A stretch of DNA of 64,000 nucleotides from Haloechinothrix sp033042135 (GTDB lineage: Bacteria > Actinomycetota > Actinomycetes > Mycobacteriales > Pseudonocardiaceae). Below, in pieces: positions 1 through 8,227 of the stretch. Under the pieces are notes generated by a model. It saw only the letters and a program-made list of their open reading frames with translations, was not told where the DNA came from and made no database searches. The first letter of the stretch is position 1. The number at the start of each line of letters is the position of its first letter. The position numbers were made by a program, and so were the translations under genes. Location of the stretch: contig NZ_WBXM01000008.1 in assembly GCF_033042135.1 (NCBI RefSeq), positions 62,001 through 126,000 on the forward strand. The letters run 5' to 3'.

Positions 1-1
1 G

Positions 2-427
2 CGGGGACACGGCCGGTTCGTCGTCACCGCCTCGGCCGCTGGCCTGCTCACGATGCTGGGTTCGGCGCCGTACTCGGTGACCAAGCACGCCGCGGTGGCC
101 TTCGCCGAGTGGCTGTCGGTGACCTACGCGCATCGCGGGATCACCGTGCAGTGCCTGTGCCCCCAGGGTGTGCGCACTAGGATGCTGCCGGAGGAGGGCA
201 CCGCCGGGCATGCCGTGCTCGGCGATTCGGCGATCGAACCCGAACAGGTTGCCGACACCTTCTGGGAGGCCCTCGGCGACGACCGGTTCCTGATCCTGCC
301 GCATCCCGAGGTAGCGGGATACTACGCGACTCGCGCGACGGCCACCGAGGACTGGCTGGGGGCCATGCGGCGGATGCAACAGCGCATCGAGACGCTGCCG
401 ACCTCTGGACGACAAACCGACCAGTAG
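2..427 (+). CDS. Short-chain dehydrogenase/reductase, 5'-truncated by window edge
   Basis: C-terminal part of an SDR-family NAD(P)-dependent oxidoreductase; the reading frame is open from base 2, so the N-terminal Rossmann nucleotide-binding half lies outside the window. The visible part has the catalytic Ser in TASAAG and, 13 residues on, the YSVTK (YxxxK) pair, followed by the usual AVxxFAEWL helix. The segment CLCPQGVRTRM matches the SDR post-catalytic PG(x)VxT region. The substrate cannot be read from this fragment. It ends 51 bp before the TRAP transporter receptor gene on the same strand, so it may belong to that operon. Confidence 0.85.
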   Translation, partial: RGHGRFVVTASAAGLLTMLGSAPYSVTKHAAVAFAEWLSVTYAHRGITVQCLCPQGVRTRMLPEEGTAGHAVLGDSAIEPEQVADTFWEALGDDRFLILPHPEVAGYYATRATATEDWLGAMRRMQQRIETLPTSGRQTDQ

Positions 428-478
428 GTATGGTCCATCGCACAGCACACACCGCACGAGCTCACTGGAGACGTCATC

Positions 479-1777
479 ATGACCACAGGAGTGTGGGGGC
501 GACGGCGCAGACACGGCTTGTCCGTGCTGCCTGCGACGATCACGGCAGCACTGGTGTTGGGCGCCTGTACCGGCCCGGGGAGCCAGCAGGAGTCCGCGGG
601 CGGACCAGGCGTACCACCCGAGGCATCTCCCGAGGAGTACCAAGAAGCGCTCGCGGATATGGAGCCCGTCGAGCTCGTCAGCCAGACCTCGAGCGGACCG
701 GGATCGGTCGTCAGTGCCGCGACCGAAGCGTACGCCGAGGTCCTCGAGGAATGGTCCGGTGGAAAGGTCACTCTGGACATCGCGTACAACAACTCGGTCG
801 CAGAGCCAGGTGAGATCGGCGACGCCCTCGCCGACGGCAGGCTCGATATGAGCTACGTGCCCGTGTTGTACGACCCTTCCCGGTATCCGGCCAACAACGC
901 CCTGATCGATGCGACCTTTCTCGGTGAGCAGAGCCCGGTCGTCGGCACGCTGCAGACCAACGCGGCCTTCCTCGAGGCAGCCTTCGACTCTCCGGAGATC
1001 ATGGAGGAGTACACCGACAACGACATGTACCCCGTGCTGCCTTACGCACCGAGCGACCGGGTCGGCATGGCGTGCACGGAGCAGCGCACCGAGCTCGAGG
1101 ACATGTCAGGTGCGCAGGCTAGGATCGCCGCCCACGTCCACGCAGGCCAGGTCGAGGCGCTCGGCATGTCCCCCGTCTCGCTCGACCTCACCGAGATGTA
1201 CGAAGCCTTGCAGCGCGGGGTGGCCGATTGCGCTGTTGCCAATCTCTGGATCGCCGACATGACCGGGATCCTCCCCGTGGCCTCCGAGTACATCATCGAC
1301 TCCGAGGTCGGCATGGCCAAGACTCCGTACGGCATTGCTATGAGCATGGCGACATGGGAGCAGCTGCCGCTGGCCGCGCAACAGTTACTACACGACAAGC
1401 GCGACGTGTTCCTCACCGAGATGTTCCGCGAGGGCGTGTGGCAGGGAGTCGCGGATGGCCTGTCCACGATAGACGAGGCAGGTGCCTCCGTCTCCGAGCT
1501 CTCACCGGACGCACGTGCGGCACTCGAGAGCGCGAACGAGGAGATCCTGGCTGGGGTGCGCGATACCGACGCGCTAGCCGACGGCAATGCACTGGTGTCC
1601 GAACTGTCCGACTCACTGGATGTCTGGTACGAGATCGTGACCGAGGAGCTCGGCTACTCCGACGAGGTCGGTTACGACGGGTTCGCGGAGTGGTACGCGG
1701 AGAACGAGGTCGATCTGGAGCCGTTCATCGACCGGCTTTACGACGAAATCCTCGACGAGCACCGGCCGGAAGAGTGA
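479..1777 (+). CDS. dctP: TRAP transporter solute-binding lipoprotein (DctP type)
   Basis: Extracytoplasmic receptor of a tripartite (TRAP) transporter, which binds an organic acid or similar solute and delivers it to the DctQM membrane unit. The 432-residue product starts with an Arg-rich stretch, a hydrophobic core and the lipobox LGAC, giving a lipidated Cys at residue 30. The body has DctP features: an early beta strand after VELVSQTSSG, the MSYVPVLYDPSRYP segment, and a later stretch around residue 290 with MAKTPYGIAMSMATWEQLP. It is longer than typical proteobacterial DctP proteins (about 330). GGAG lies 9 bases before the ATG. The assignment rests on the fold pattern plus the two downstream permease genes; the ligand is unknown. 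Confidence 0.85.
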   Translation: MTTGVWGRRRRHGLSVLPATITAALVLGACTGPGSQQESAGGPGVPPEASPEEYQEALADMEPVELVSQTSSGPGSVVSAATEAYAEVLEEWSGGKVTLDIAYNNSVAEPGEIGDALADGRLDMSYVPVLYDPSRYPANNALIDATFLGEQSPVVGTLQTNAAFLEAAFDSPEIMEEYTDNDMYPVLPYAPSDRVGMACTEQRTELEDMSGAQARIAAHVHAGQVEALGMSPVSLDLTEMYEALQRGVADCAVANLWIADMTGILPVASEYIIDSEVGMAKTPYGIAMSMATWEQLPLAAQQLLHDKRDVFLTEMFREGVWQGVADGLSTIDEAGASVSELSPDARAALESANEEILAGVRDTDALADGNALVSELSDSLDVWYEIVTEELGYSDEVGYDGFAEWYAENEVDLEPFIDRLYDEILDEHRPEE

Positions 1778-1791
1778 GGTAGCAGCACACG

Positions 1792-2310
1792 ATGCGCTGG
1801 CGCGCTGCCGTGAACAGGGCGGGACAGTTGGTCGCGGTGACCGCACTGCTCCTGCTGATGGTGCACACCGTGGCCAACGCCCTGCTCCGCTACCTGGCGG
1901 GCAGTCCCATCACCGGGACCAACGAGTACGTCGGCTACTGGTACCTCCCGATCGTGGCGTTTCTCGGTTTCTACTTCGCGCAACGGAGTGGATCGCATAT
2001 CGAGGCACGTCTGGTGTTCGACAGGCTGCCGCGTACCAACCAGCTCGAGCTCCAGCTCGCCGGGCAGGTGCTGCTCATCGCACTGTGCGTCGGTTTCGCC
2101 TATCACGGCTTGCTGGAAGCCATCGAGGCCGTGCAGCTCGGTCTGACCGCGGGTGTCGCCAACATCGTCATCTGGCCGGTGCTGTTCGTCGTACCTCTTG
2201 GCTTCACCCTCTTCGCCGCACGACTCGTCATCGATGCCATCGCCACGTTCCGCACGCGTGACCCCGATGCGGCACATACGGAGCAGGCAGGCGAGGGAGT
2301 ACTGAACTGA
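1792..2310 (+). CDS. dctQ: TRAP transporter small permease (DctQ type)
   Basis: Small membrane subunit of the TRAP transporter. The 172 residues hold four hydrophobic segments (roughly residues 8-32, 44-64, 84-110 and 122-148), the DctQ topology. The GSPITGTNEYVGYW stretch after helix 1 and the FAQRSGSHIEARLVFDRLP loop after helix 2 match the usual TGxxEx and HIxV(D) positions of the family. It lies 14 bases after the receptor gene and 22 before the large permease, so the three are almost certainly one transcript. Confidence 0.85.
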   Translation: MRWRAAVNRAGQLVAVTALLLLMVHTVANALLRYLAGSPITGTNEYVGYWYLPIVAFLGFYFAQRSGSHIEARLVFDRLPRTNQLELQLAGQVLLIALCVGFAYHGLLEAIEAVQLGLTAGVANIVIWPVLFVVPLGFTLFAARLVIDAIATFRTRDPDAAHTEQAGEGVLN

Positions 2311-2332
2311 GACGAGCACGTGAGGAACGCAC

Positions 2333-3838
2333 ATGACCGTCGATCCCACCGCCGTCACCGCGAGTCCCGGCAGCCCCGGCGGGGTATCGCGAGACAGCCA
2401 CGGCTATTCCGCCAAGCGGATCTGGACCACCCGCATTGCCGTTCCGGTGCTGGTTGCTGGCTGTGTCGGGATCATGTTCCTCGACGCTCCGAGCGAGGTG
2501 GTCGGCGTCGGCGGCATCGGGCTGCTGATCGTGCTGATGTTCATCAAGGTGCCGGTCGCGGCCGCACTCTCGGTCTCGGGTCTGCTCGGCCTCTACGCAC
2601 TGCGCGGTGAGCGCGCCGTCGCCAACGTCATGGCCTCGATCCCCTACGATGCGGTCGCCTCATGGACACTCAGCGTCCTGCCCATGTTCGTGCTCATGGG
2701 ACTGTTGCTCTGGCGCTCGGGAATTTCGAACAAGATCTACGTCGCGGCGCGACACTGGCTCGGCTGGTTGCCTGGCGGGCTGGCGATCGGCACCAACGCG
2801 GCTGGCGCGGGCATGGCAGCAGTGTCTGGGTCCACATTGGGCACCACTTACGCGCTCGCCCGAATCGGAATCCCGGAGATGCTCAACGCAGGCTACCACC
2901 GCCGCCTCGCGGTGGGATCCATCGTGGTCGCCGGGCTCGGCGGGCAGCTCATCCCGCCGAGCATCATGCTGGTGATTTACGCAGGGATCGCCGAGGTACC
3001 TGTCGGGCCGCAGCTCATCGCGGGTATCGGCCCCGGACTGCTGCTCGCCGCCTGCTTCGGGATCACCATCCTGGCCCTCTGCCTAGCACGGCCGGCTATC
3101 AGTGGTCGCGGTAGCGGTGCCGCCGCGATCGTGTCGAGCTGGACGGAGCGGCTGCTCTCGGCCGCCCGGATCTGGCCGGTTCCCGTGCTGATCACTGTCG
3201 TGCTCGGCAGCATGTTCGCGGGCGTGCTGACCGCCACCGAAGCGGGTGCCGCGGGAGCATTCGGGGCGGTGTTGTTGGCGCTGTGGTACAAACGCGCCGA
3301 CAAGCCCATCGGGGCGGTGCGAGCGGCGGCCACCGACACGGTGCGCGTGATCGGCGCGATCCTGTTCATCATCGTCGGCGCCTATATCTTCGCCAGGTTG
3401 CTCGCCGTCTCCGGCGTAGCGGCAGGCTTCTCCGACTGGGTCGCCGACGTAGGCCTCGGCAGAGTGGAGTTCCTGCTGCTGATGATGGTGGCCTACCTGG
3501 TGATGGGCATGTTCATGGACCCACTGTCCATGATGCTGCTGACCGTCCCGTTGCTCATCCCCACCCTCGAGACCCTGGATATCTCGCTGCTGTGGTTCGG
3601 TGTCTTCGCCGTGCTCATGGCCGAACTCGCGGTGATCACCCCACCGGTGGGGATCCTGGCCTTCATCATCCACTCCATCACCGCCGACCCGGAGGTCAAC
3701 CTGGGACAGCGGATCACGCTCGGCGACGTCTTCCGCGCGATCGGCTGGTTCCTGCCGGTCGCCATCGCCTTCATCCTGATCCTCATCGCCTACCCGGACA
3801 TCGCCACCACACTCCCCGATCTCATGATGGACGGCTGA
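2333..3838 (+). CDS. dctM: TRAP transporter large permease (DctM type)
   Basis: Large, ion-coupled translocation subunit of the TRAP transporter. The 501-residue protein is almost entirely hydrophobic helices and has DctM landmarks: AAGAGMAAVSGSTLGTTYAL, the GQLIPPSIMLVIYAGIAEVPVG segment with its Pro pair, and the C-terminal AVITPPVGILAF segment. About 70 N-terminal residues precede the usual start of the family (about 430 residues), including a polar tail of about 35. GAGG sits 7 bases before the ATG. Its last 17 bases overlap tail-to-tail with the convergent gene on the minus strand, and I see no terminator between the two. Confidence 0.9.
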   Translation: MTVDPTAVTASPGSPGGVSRDSHGYSAKRIWTTRIAVPVLVAGCVGIMFLDAPSEVVGVGGIGLLIVLMFIKVPVAAALSVSGLLGLYALRGERAVANVMASIPYDAVASWTLSVLPMFVLMGLLLWRSGISNKIYVAARHWLGWLPGGLAIGTNAAGAGMAAVSGSTLGTTYALARIGIPEMLNAGYHRRLAVGSIVVAGLGGQLIPPSIMLVIYAGIAEVPVGPQLIAGIGPGLLLAACFGITILALCLARPAISGRGSGAAAIVSSWTERLLSAARIWPVPVLITVVLGSMFAGVLTATEAGAAGAFGAVLLALWYKRADKPIGAVRAAATDTVRVIGAILFIIVGAYIFARLLAVSGVAAGFSDWVADVGLGRVEFLLLMMVAYLVMGMFMDPLSMMLLTVPLLIPTLETLDISLLWFGVFAVLMAELAVITPPVGILAFIIHSITADPEVNLGQRITLGDVFRAIGWFLPVAIAFILILIAYPDIATTLPDLMMDG

Positions 3839-4460
3839 CCGGCGCACGCTGCGAGCGATACCACTCGTTGGCGGCAGCGGACCAGAACAGCGCGACGGCG
3901 ACACCGACATAGGCCGTCACCGGAAGGATGCTGGCGTCGCCGGTGAACAGTTGGAAGAGGTTCCACGCAACGTTGAGCGCGCCGATCACGGTCAGCACGA
4001 TGCGCCACGCGTTGCTGCCCCGCTGCGCCAGCACTGCTGAGACGAGCAACACCCCACCCTGAGCCAGCACACCGATCCCCGCACCGATCGCGACAGCCTG
4101 CACCGTTCCCGGGCTGACGTCGAACCCCGCGCCCTCGGCGAAGCCGGTGGCGAACTCGCTCCCACCCGCGGTCACCCCGACCAAGACGAAGAGCCCGAAC
4201 AGCATCAGCAGGCCACTGCCGATGTAGGTCATGATCGCTCCCGCCAGCACCGAGCCCGGCCGCGGCATCCGCCCGCCACCCCCGGTCCCTGTCATACCGG
4301 GATGCCCCGGATACCCCGGGTGTCCCGGCTGCCACTGCTGGTGCTGCTGCGGGTACCCTGGATGCGGCGAGTAGCCGGGCTGTTGCGATGGGTAGTACTG
4401 CTCGGCATACGGCGTCGGTCCGCCCTGTTGACCTCCCGGTCGCGCGTACGGATCGCTCAT
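3822..4460 (-). CDS. Four-helix membrane protein with Pro/Gln/Gly-rich N-terminus
   Basis: Unrecognised function. Residues 1-65 are a disordered region rich in Pro, Gly, Gln and Tyr (PGYSPHPGYPQQ-type repeats), as in many actinobacterial membrane proteins that extend a cytoplasmic tail. Then come about four hydrophobic helices (near residues 75-100, 117-140, 150-172 and 180-197) separated by short loops. The start was placed at the ATG of MSDPYAR because GAGGGGG precedes it; a longer frame upstream has no ribosome site. Possible roles such as a division- or envelope-associated protein cannot be told from sequence. Confidence 0.75.
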   Translation of the reverse strand: MSDPYARPGGQQGGPTPYAEQYYPSQQPGYSPHPGYPQQHQQWQPGHPGYPGHPGMTGTGGGGRMPRPGSVLAGAIMTYIGSGLLMLFGLFVLVGVTAGGSEFATGFAEGAGFDVSPGTVQAVAIGAGIGVLAQGGVLLVSAVLAQRGSNAWRIVLTVIGALNVAWNLFQLFTGDASILPVTAYVGVAVALFWSAAANEWYRSQRAPVSRPS

Positions 4461-4617
4461 GGCTGGAGCCCCCTCGATCGTGCGGCTGTGCTTGCCCCGC
4501 CACACCTTAACGGATCGACCGGTACGGATGGGCGGTTTCCGGAGTATCTCCTCGCTGATCCGACCGGCGATACCACTGTAGACATCGCACGTCGCTCACT
4601 GCCCGGCACAGCGCACG

Positions 4618-4660
4618 AAAAACCGCGGTCCATCGACCAAGTCGATCGACGGACCGCGGC
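4618..4660 (-). terminator. Intrinsic terminator downstream of tRNA-Glu
   Basis: On the minus strand a 9-bp GC-rich stem (CCGCGGTCC with GGACCGCGG) with an extended inner pairing is followed by a T run. It starts 14 bases after the 3' end of tRNA-Glu and fits termination of that transcript. Confidence 0.85.
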
Positions 4661-4673
4661 TATCGGTACTAGG

Positions 4674-4746
4674 TACCCCCGATGGGATTCGAACCCACGC
4701 TACCGGCGTGAGAGGCCGGCGTCCTAGGCCGCTAGACGACGGGGGC
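4674..4746 (-). tRNA. tRNA-Glu (anticodon CTC)
   Basis: Read on the minus strand it begins GCCCCCGTCGTCTAG and folds into a 73-nt cloverleaf: acceptor GCCCCCG with CGGGGGT, anticodon stem CCGGC/GCCGG enclosing CTCTCAC with anticodon CTC, and a TTCGAAT T-loop. The discriminator base is A and CCA is not encoded. It is close to the gltX gene, whose product charges it. Confidence 0.95.
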
Positions 4747-4794
4747 TGAAGCGCACTGAGAACAACCTAGCAGTTGCCTTTCGTGGCTCCGCAG

Positions 4795-4866
4795 CTGGGG
4801 TACCAGGATTCGAACCTGAACTAACTGAACCAGAATCAGTCGTGCTGCCGGTTACACCATACCCCA
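4795..4866 (-). tRNA. tRNA-Gln (anticodon CTG)
   Basis: Minus-strand 72-nt cloverleaf with acceptor TGGGGTA/TACCCCA, anticodon loop TTCTGGT (anticodon CTG), T-loop TTCGAAT and discriminator G; no encoded CCA. In this organism Gln-tRNA is expected to be made by transamidation of Glu-tRNA-Gln by GatCAB, which is also encoded in the window. Confidence 0.95.
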
Positions 4867-4953
4867 AGGGCTTCGGCGTTGTTGCCGCCTAAAATAGTAG
4901 CCCACGGTCACTAACCGCCCGCAACCGGGGGTAGGGACCTAGCGAGGGCCGCG

Positions 4954-5757
4954 TCAGCGCGGGGCGGGTACCGCCGTCCTGCCGTGTTCGGCCATCAGCA
5001 GCTCGGGAAGGTCGGCGAGCGTCGCGATGACTCGCACCCCGTCCGGAACCTCCTGGTCGCGCCACTGGTGACGATCCAGCCAAACGGCCTGGAGCCCGGC
5101 GCGCGCGGCGCCTGCGGCGTCCGCACGCAGCTTGTCGCCGATATGGACTGCCTGGTCCGGCTCGCAACCCACGGCGGCACACGCCGAGTGGAAGATCAAC
5201 GGATCCGGTTTGGCGGCGCCGATCTCACCCGCGATGACGACATGGCTGAAGAACCGCGACAGTCCGAGCATGTCGAGCTTCTTCCGCTGATGTGTCCCCG
5301 AGGCATTGGTCACCGCGACCATCGCGACACCACAGGAGCGCAGCCACTCCAAGCACGGCAACACGTCCGGGTAAATGCTCCAGTAGCACTGCGCCAGGGC
5401 GGCGCGCCTGCGCTCGAACCGCGCGGCGTCCTCGTCGGCCATGTCGACACCGAGTTCGGCGAGAAAGCATCTGGTGCGCTGCCGGTGGACGAACGCGTAA
5501 TCGAGCCGATCGCTCACCACCTGCGCCACGTGCTCCTCGGTGACGCGCTCCCAGATCGGCCACATGTCGTCCCTGCCGATCATGCTGGCCAGCGCTTGCC
5601 GTGATGCTGCGGTGAAATCGACGAGCGTGTCATCGATATCGAAGCACACGGCGCGTAGTCGGGGCGATGGCCAGGTATCGAACGGGGGGACGGCGCTGGC
5701 CGAACCGTCTCGGACTGTGTGATGCGTCTCAGCAGAAAGGGGACTCGCGAACTCCAC
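4954..5757 (-). CDS. HAD-superfamily hydrolase (YjjG/phosphatase-like)
   Basis: Probable phosphatase of the haloacid dehalogenase superfamily. Motif I is FDIDDTLVDF (nucleophile Asp followed two residues later by the acid/base Asp), motif II is VAVTNASG, the motif III Lys is in AAKPDPLIF, and motif IV is HIGDKLRADAAGA. The alpha-helical insert between motifs I and II is a C1-type cap. The 267-residue length is at the long end because about 35 residues precede motif I; the GTG chosen has no clear ribosome site and the real start may be internal. The substrate is unknown. It lies between tRNA-Gln and gltX on the same strand. Confidence 0.85.
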   Translation of the reverse strand: MEFASPLSAETHHTVRDGSASAVPPFDTWPSPRLRAVCFDIDDTLVDFTAASRQALASMIGRDDMWPIWERVTEEHVAQVVSDRLDYAFVHRQRTRCFLAELGVDMADEDAARFERRRAALAQCYWSIYPDVLPCLEWLRSCGVAMVAVTNASGTHQRKKLDMLGLSRFFSHVVIAGEIGAAKPDPLIFHSACAAVGCEPDQAVHIGDKLRADAAGAARAGLQAVWLDRHQWRDQEVPDGVRVIATLADLPELLMAEHGRTAVPAPR

Positions 5758-5826
5758 CCGGTGAGACTAGAGGGTGAACGCCGTTGTCCGATTCGGCCAA
5801 CGAGGTGAAGTCCCGAACTGACACGG

Positions 5827-7326
5827 TCAAGCAGCCGCGTTGGCCGCCCGTTCCCGAGCTTTCCGCAGTCGCGCCAGCGAGCGCTCGCGCCCGAGGATCT
5901 CCATCGACTCGAACAGCGGGGGGGACACCGTGCGCCCGGTTACCGCGACCCGGATCGGCGTGAACGCCTTGCGGGGTCGCCAACCGAGCCTTTCGACCAG
6001 CGCGTCCTTCAGCGTGTTCTCGATCTCCTCGGTCCGCCATGCCGACATCGCCTCCAGTGCGGCGATCGCGGCATCGAGCAGCGGGAGCGCGTCCGAGGTC
6101 AGGGCCTTCGACGAGGCGGATTCCTCCGGTTCGAAGCCCGCCTCGTCGACGAACAGGAACCGCACCAGCGGGCCTGCCTCGGAGAGCACGGTCACCCGTT
6201 CCTGCACCATCGGCGCGATGGCTCGGAGTGTCTCCAGGTCGCTGTCCGAGGGATACGGGTCGAGCACGCCGGCCGCGATCAGGTACGGGAGCATCCGCTC
6301 GGTGAAGTCCGCCACGTCCAGCGCCCGCAGGTGGGTGGCGTTGATCGCCTCGGCCTTCTTCACGTCGAACCGGGCGGGGTTCGCGCTGACTTTGCGGATG
6401 TCGAATGCCTGGACGAGCTCGTCGACGGTGAAGACGTCCCGGTCATCGGCGATCGACCAGCCGAGCAGCGCAAGGTAGTTCAGTAGCCCTTCCGGGATGA
6501 AGCCGCGATCACGATGGTGGAACAGGTTCGACTGCGGATCGCGTTTGGACAGCTTCTTGTTGCCCTCACCCGTGACGTAGGGCAGGTGCCCGAACTCCGG
6601 GCGGCCGGTGGTCACCCCGATGCGGGTCAGTGCCCGGTAGAGCGCGATCTGCCTCGGGGTGGACGGCAGCAGGTCCTCACCCCGCAGCACGTGCGTGATG
6701 TCCATCAGCGCGTCGTCGACCGGGTTGGTGAGAGTGTAGAGCGGGTCGCCGTTTCCCCGCACCAGCACCGGGTCAGGAACGGTCCCCGCCTGGAAGGTGA
6801 TCTCACCGCGGACCAGGTCGTGCCAGGTCACGTCCTCGTCCGGCATGCGCAGGCGCAGCACCGGGGTGCGGCCCTGCTCCCGCAGCTCTGCCCGTTGCTG
6901 CTCCGTCAGGTAGCGGTCGTGATTATCGTACCCCAGCTGCGGGTCCTGACCCGCCGCCCTGCGGCGCTCGGCCACCTCCTCAGGAGTGGAGTACGCCTCG
7001 TACAGCTCGCCGGCCTCCAGCAGCCGTTTGGCGATATCGGCGTAGAGGTGGCCGCGCTCGCTCTGCCGGTATGGCCCGTAGGCACCGCCCACCTCAGGCC
7101 CCTCGTCCCAGTCGAGCCCCAGCCACCGTAGGCCGTCGAGCAGTGCCTGGTAGGCCTGTTCCGAATCGCGGGACGCGTCGGTGTCCTCGATCCGGAACAC
7201 CAGGCTGCCCCCGTTGTGCCTGGCGAAGGCCCAGTTGAACAGCGCGGTGCGGATCAGGCCCACGTGCGGTGTCCCGGTGGGCGATGGGCAGAAACGAACC
7301 CGTACGGCTTGACGCTCACTCATCAC
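5827..7326 (-). CDS. gltX: Glutamyl-tRNA synthetase
   Basis: Charges tRNA-Glu, and probably tRNA-Gln as the mischarged precursor used by GatCAB. Class I synthetase: the HIGH-type motif is in PSPTGTPHVG near the N-terminus and the KMSKS-type motif is KKLSKRD; FRIEDTDASR is the typical GluRS signature. Its 499 residues are normal for a discriminating bacterial GluRS. The start codons GTG ATG are adjacent. A -10-like TAGGCT lies only 7 bases before the GTG, so the message may be leaderless, common in actinobacteria. It sits after an imperfect palindrome and downstream of the FAH-family gene, as in mycobacteria. Confidence 0.97.
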   Translation of the reverse strand: MMSERQAVRVRFCPSPTGTPHVGLIRTALFNWAFARHNGGSLVFRIEDTDASRDSEQAYQALLDGLRWLGLDWDEGPEVGGAYGPYRQSERGHLYADIAKRLLEAGELYEAYSTPEEVAERRRAAGQDPQLGYDNHDRYLTEQQRAELREQGRTPVLRLRMPDEDVTWHDLVRGEITFQAGTVPDPVLVRGNGDPLYTLTNPVDDALMDITHVLRGEDLLPSTPRQIALYRALTRIGVTTGRPEFGHLPYVTGEGNKKLSKRDPQSNLFHHRDRGFIPEGLLNYLALLGWSIADDRDVFTVDELVQAFDIRKVSANPARFDVKKAEAINATHLRALDVADFTERMLPYLIAAGVLDPYPSDSDLETLRAIAPMVQERVTVLSEAGPLVRFLFVDEAGFEPEESASSKALTSDALPLLDAAIAALEAMSAWRTEEIENTLKDALVERLGWRPRKAFTPIRVAVTGRTVSPPLFESMEILGRERSLARLRKARERAANAAA

Positions 7327-7344
7327 GCACCCAGCCTAGCGGCC

Positions 7345-7401
7345 GCGAGCCGAAGGGCCCCTCGGGTACCTGTGGTGTACCCAACGAGCCCATCGGCTCG
7401 C
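7345..7401. repeat. Imperfect palindromic intergenic element (related copy near 60.5 kb)
   Basis: Outer arms GCGAGCCGA and TCGGCTCGC, then GGG/CCC, CTC/GAG and GGGTAC/GTACCC around a 7-base loop, with small bulges. The core GAGCCGAAGGGCCCCT is identical to one in the palindrome after the IclR gene. It lies between the 3' end of the FAH-family gene and gltX and may end transcription, though there is no T run. Confidence 0.7.
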
Positions 7402-7410
7402 CACGCGAGA

Positions 7411-8193
7411 TCAGTCCGAGTCCGCCTGGACGGGGTTGCTCAGCGAGCCGATTCCCGACACCGTGACAGTCACGTTGCTACCCTCGGTGAGGGGGCCGAC
7501 ACCTTCCGGAGTACCGGTCAGGATCACGTCGCCGGGGAGCAGGGTCATGATGTGGGAGACGAACTCGATCAGTTCGCCAACGGTGTGCACCATCTTCGCG
7601 GTGTGCGATGCCTGCTTGACCTCGCCGTCCACCTCGGTGCTGATCTCGAGGTCCGCCGGGTCGATGTCGGTGGCGATCCACGGACCGAGCGGGCAGAACG
7701 TGTCGTAGCCCTTAGCGCGGGTCCACTGCCCGTCGGCTCGCTGCTGGTCACGCGCGGTGACATCGTTGGCGATCGTGTACCCCCGCACCACCGCGGCTGC
7801 CTTGCTCGCAGGCACGTTCTTGACCGGTCGACCGATCACCACCGCGAGCTCGCCCTCGAAGTCGACCCGCTCCGAGCTGGCGGGCATCTTGATCGGCGTG
7901 TTCGGGCCGGTCACGCTCGTCGAGGGCTTCATGAAGATCACCGGCGATTCCGGTACCTCCGAACCGAACTCGGCGGCGTGCTCCGCGTAGTTCTTCCCAA
8001 CCGCGATGATCTTGGTGGGCAGGATCGGCGCGAGCAGCCGGACCTCGGCCAGCGGCCAGCTCCGGCCCGTGTGGCTCGGGGTACCGAACGGGTGCTCCGC
8101 GATCTCGTGCACCGTGGCCTCGTCACCGTCGACATCCCCCTCCAGGGAGGCGAAGGCGACACCGTCGGGATGGGCGATACGAGCTAGACGCAT
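7411..8193 (-). CDS. Fumarylacetoacetate hydrolase (FAH) family protein
   Basis: Metal-dependent C-C bond hydrolase or decarboxylase/isomerase of the FAH family. The metal-binding acidic pattern is visible as DFEGELAVVIG and NDVTARDQQ, and GDVILTGTPEGVG is the highly conserved C-terminal loop. The 260-residue length suits the single-domain subfamily with a short N-terminal domain. The start is the ATG of MRLARIAHPDG; the upstream extension lacks features. Orthologues sit beside gltX in mycobacteria. The physiological substrate (oxaloacetate, a homoprotocatechuate intermediate or an acylpyruvate) is not decided by sequence. Confidence 0.88.
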   Translation of the reverse strand: MRLARIAHPDGVAFASLEGDVDGDEATVHEIAEHPFGTPSHTGRSWPLAEVRLLAPILPTKIIAVGKNYAEHAAEFGSEVPESPVIFMKPSTSVTGPNTPIKMPASSERVDFEGELAVVIGRPVKNVPASKAAAVVRGYTIANDVTARDQQRADGQWTRAKGYDTFCPLGPWIATDIDPADLEISTEVDGEVKQASHTAKMVHTVGELIEFVSHIMTLLPGDVILTGTPEGVGPLTEGSNVTVTVSGIGSLSNPVQADSD

Positions 8194-8227
8194 AGTGGTG
8201 AGCCTAAGCCACCGGACGCGCCGCAGC

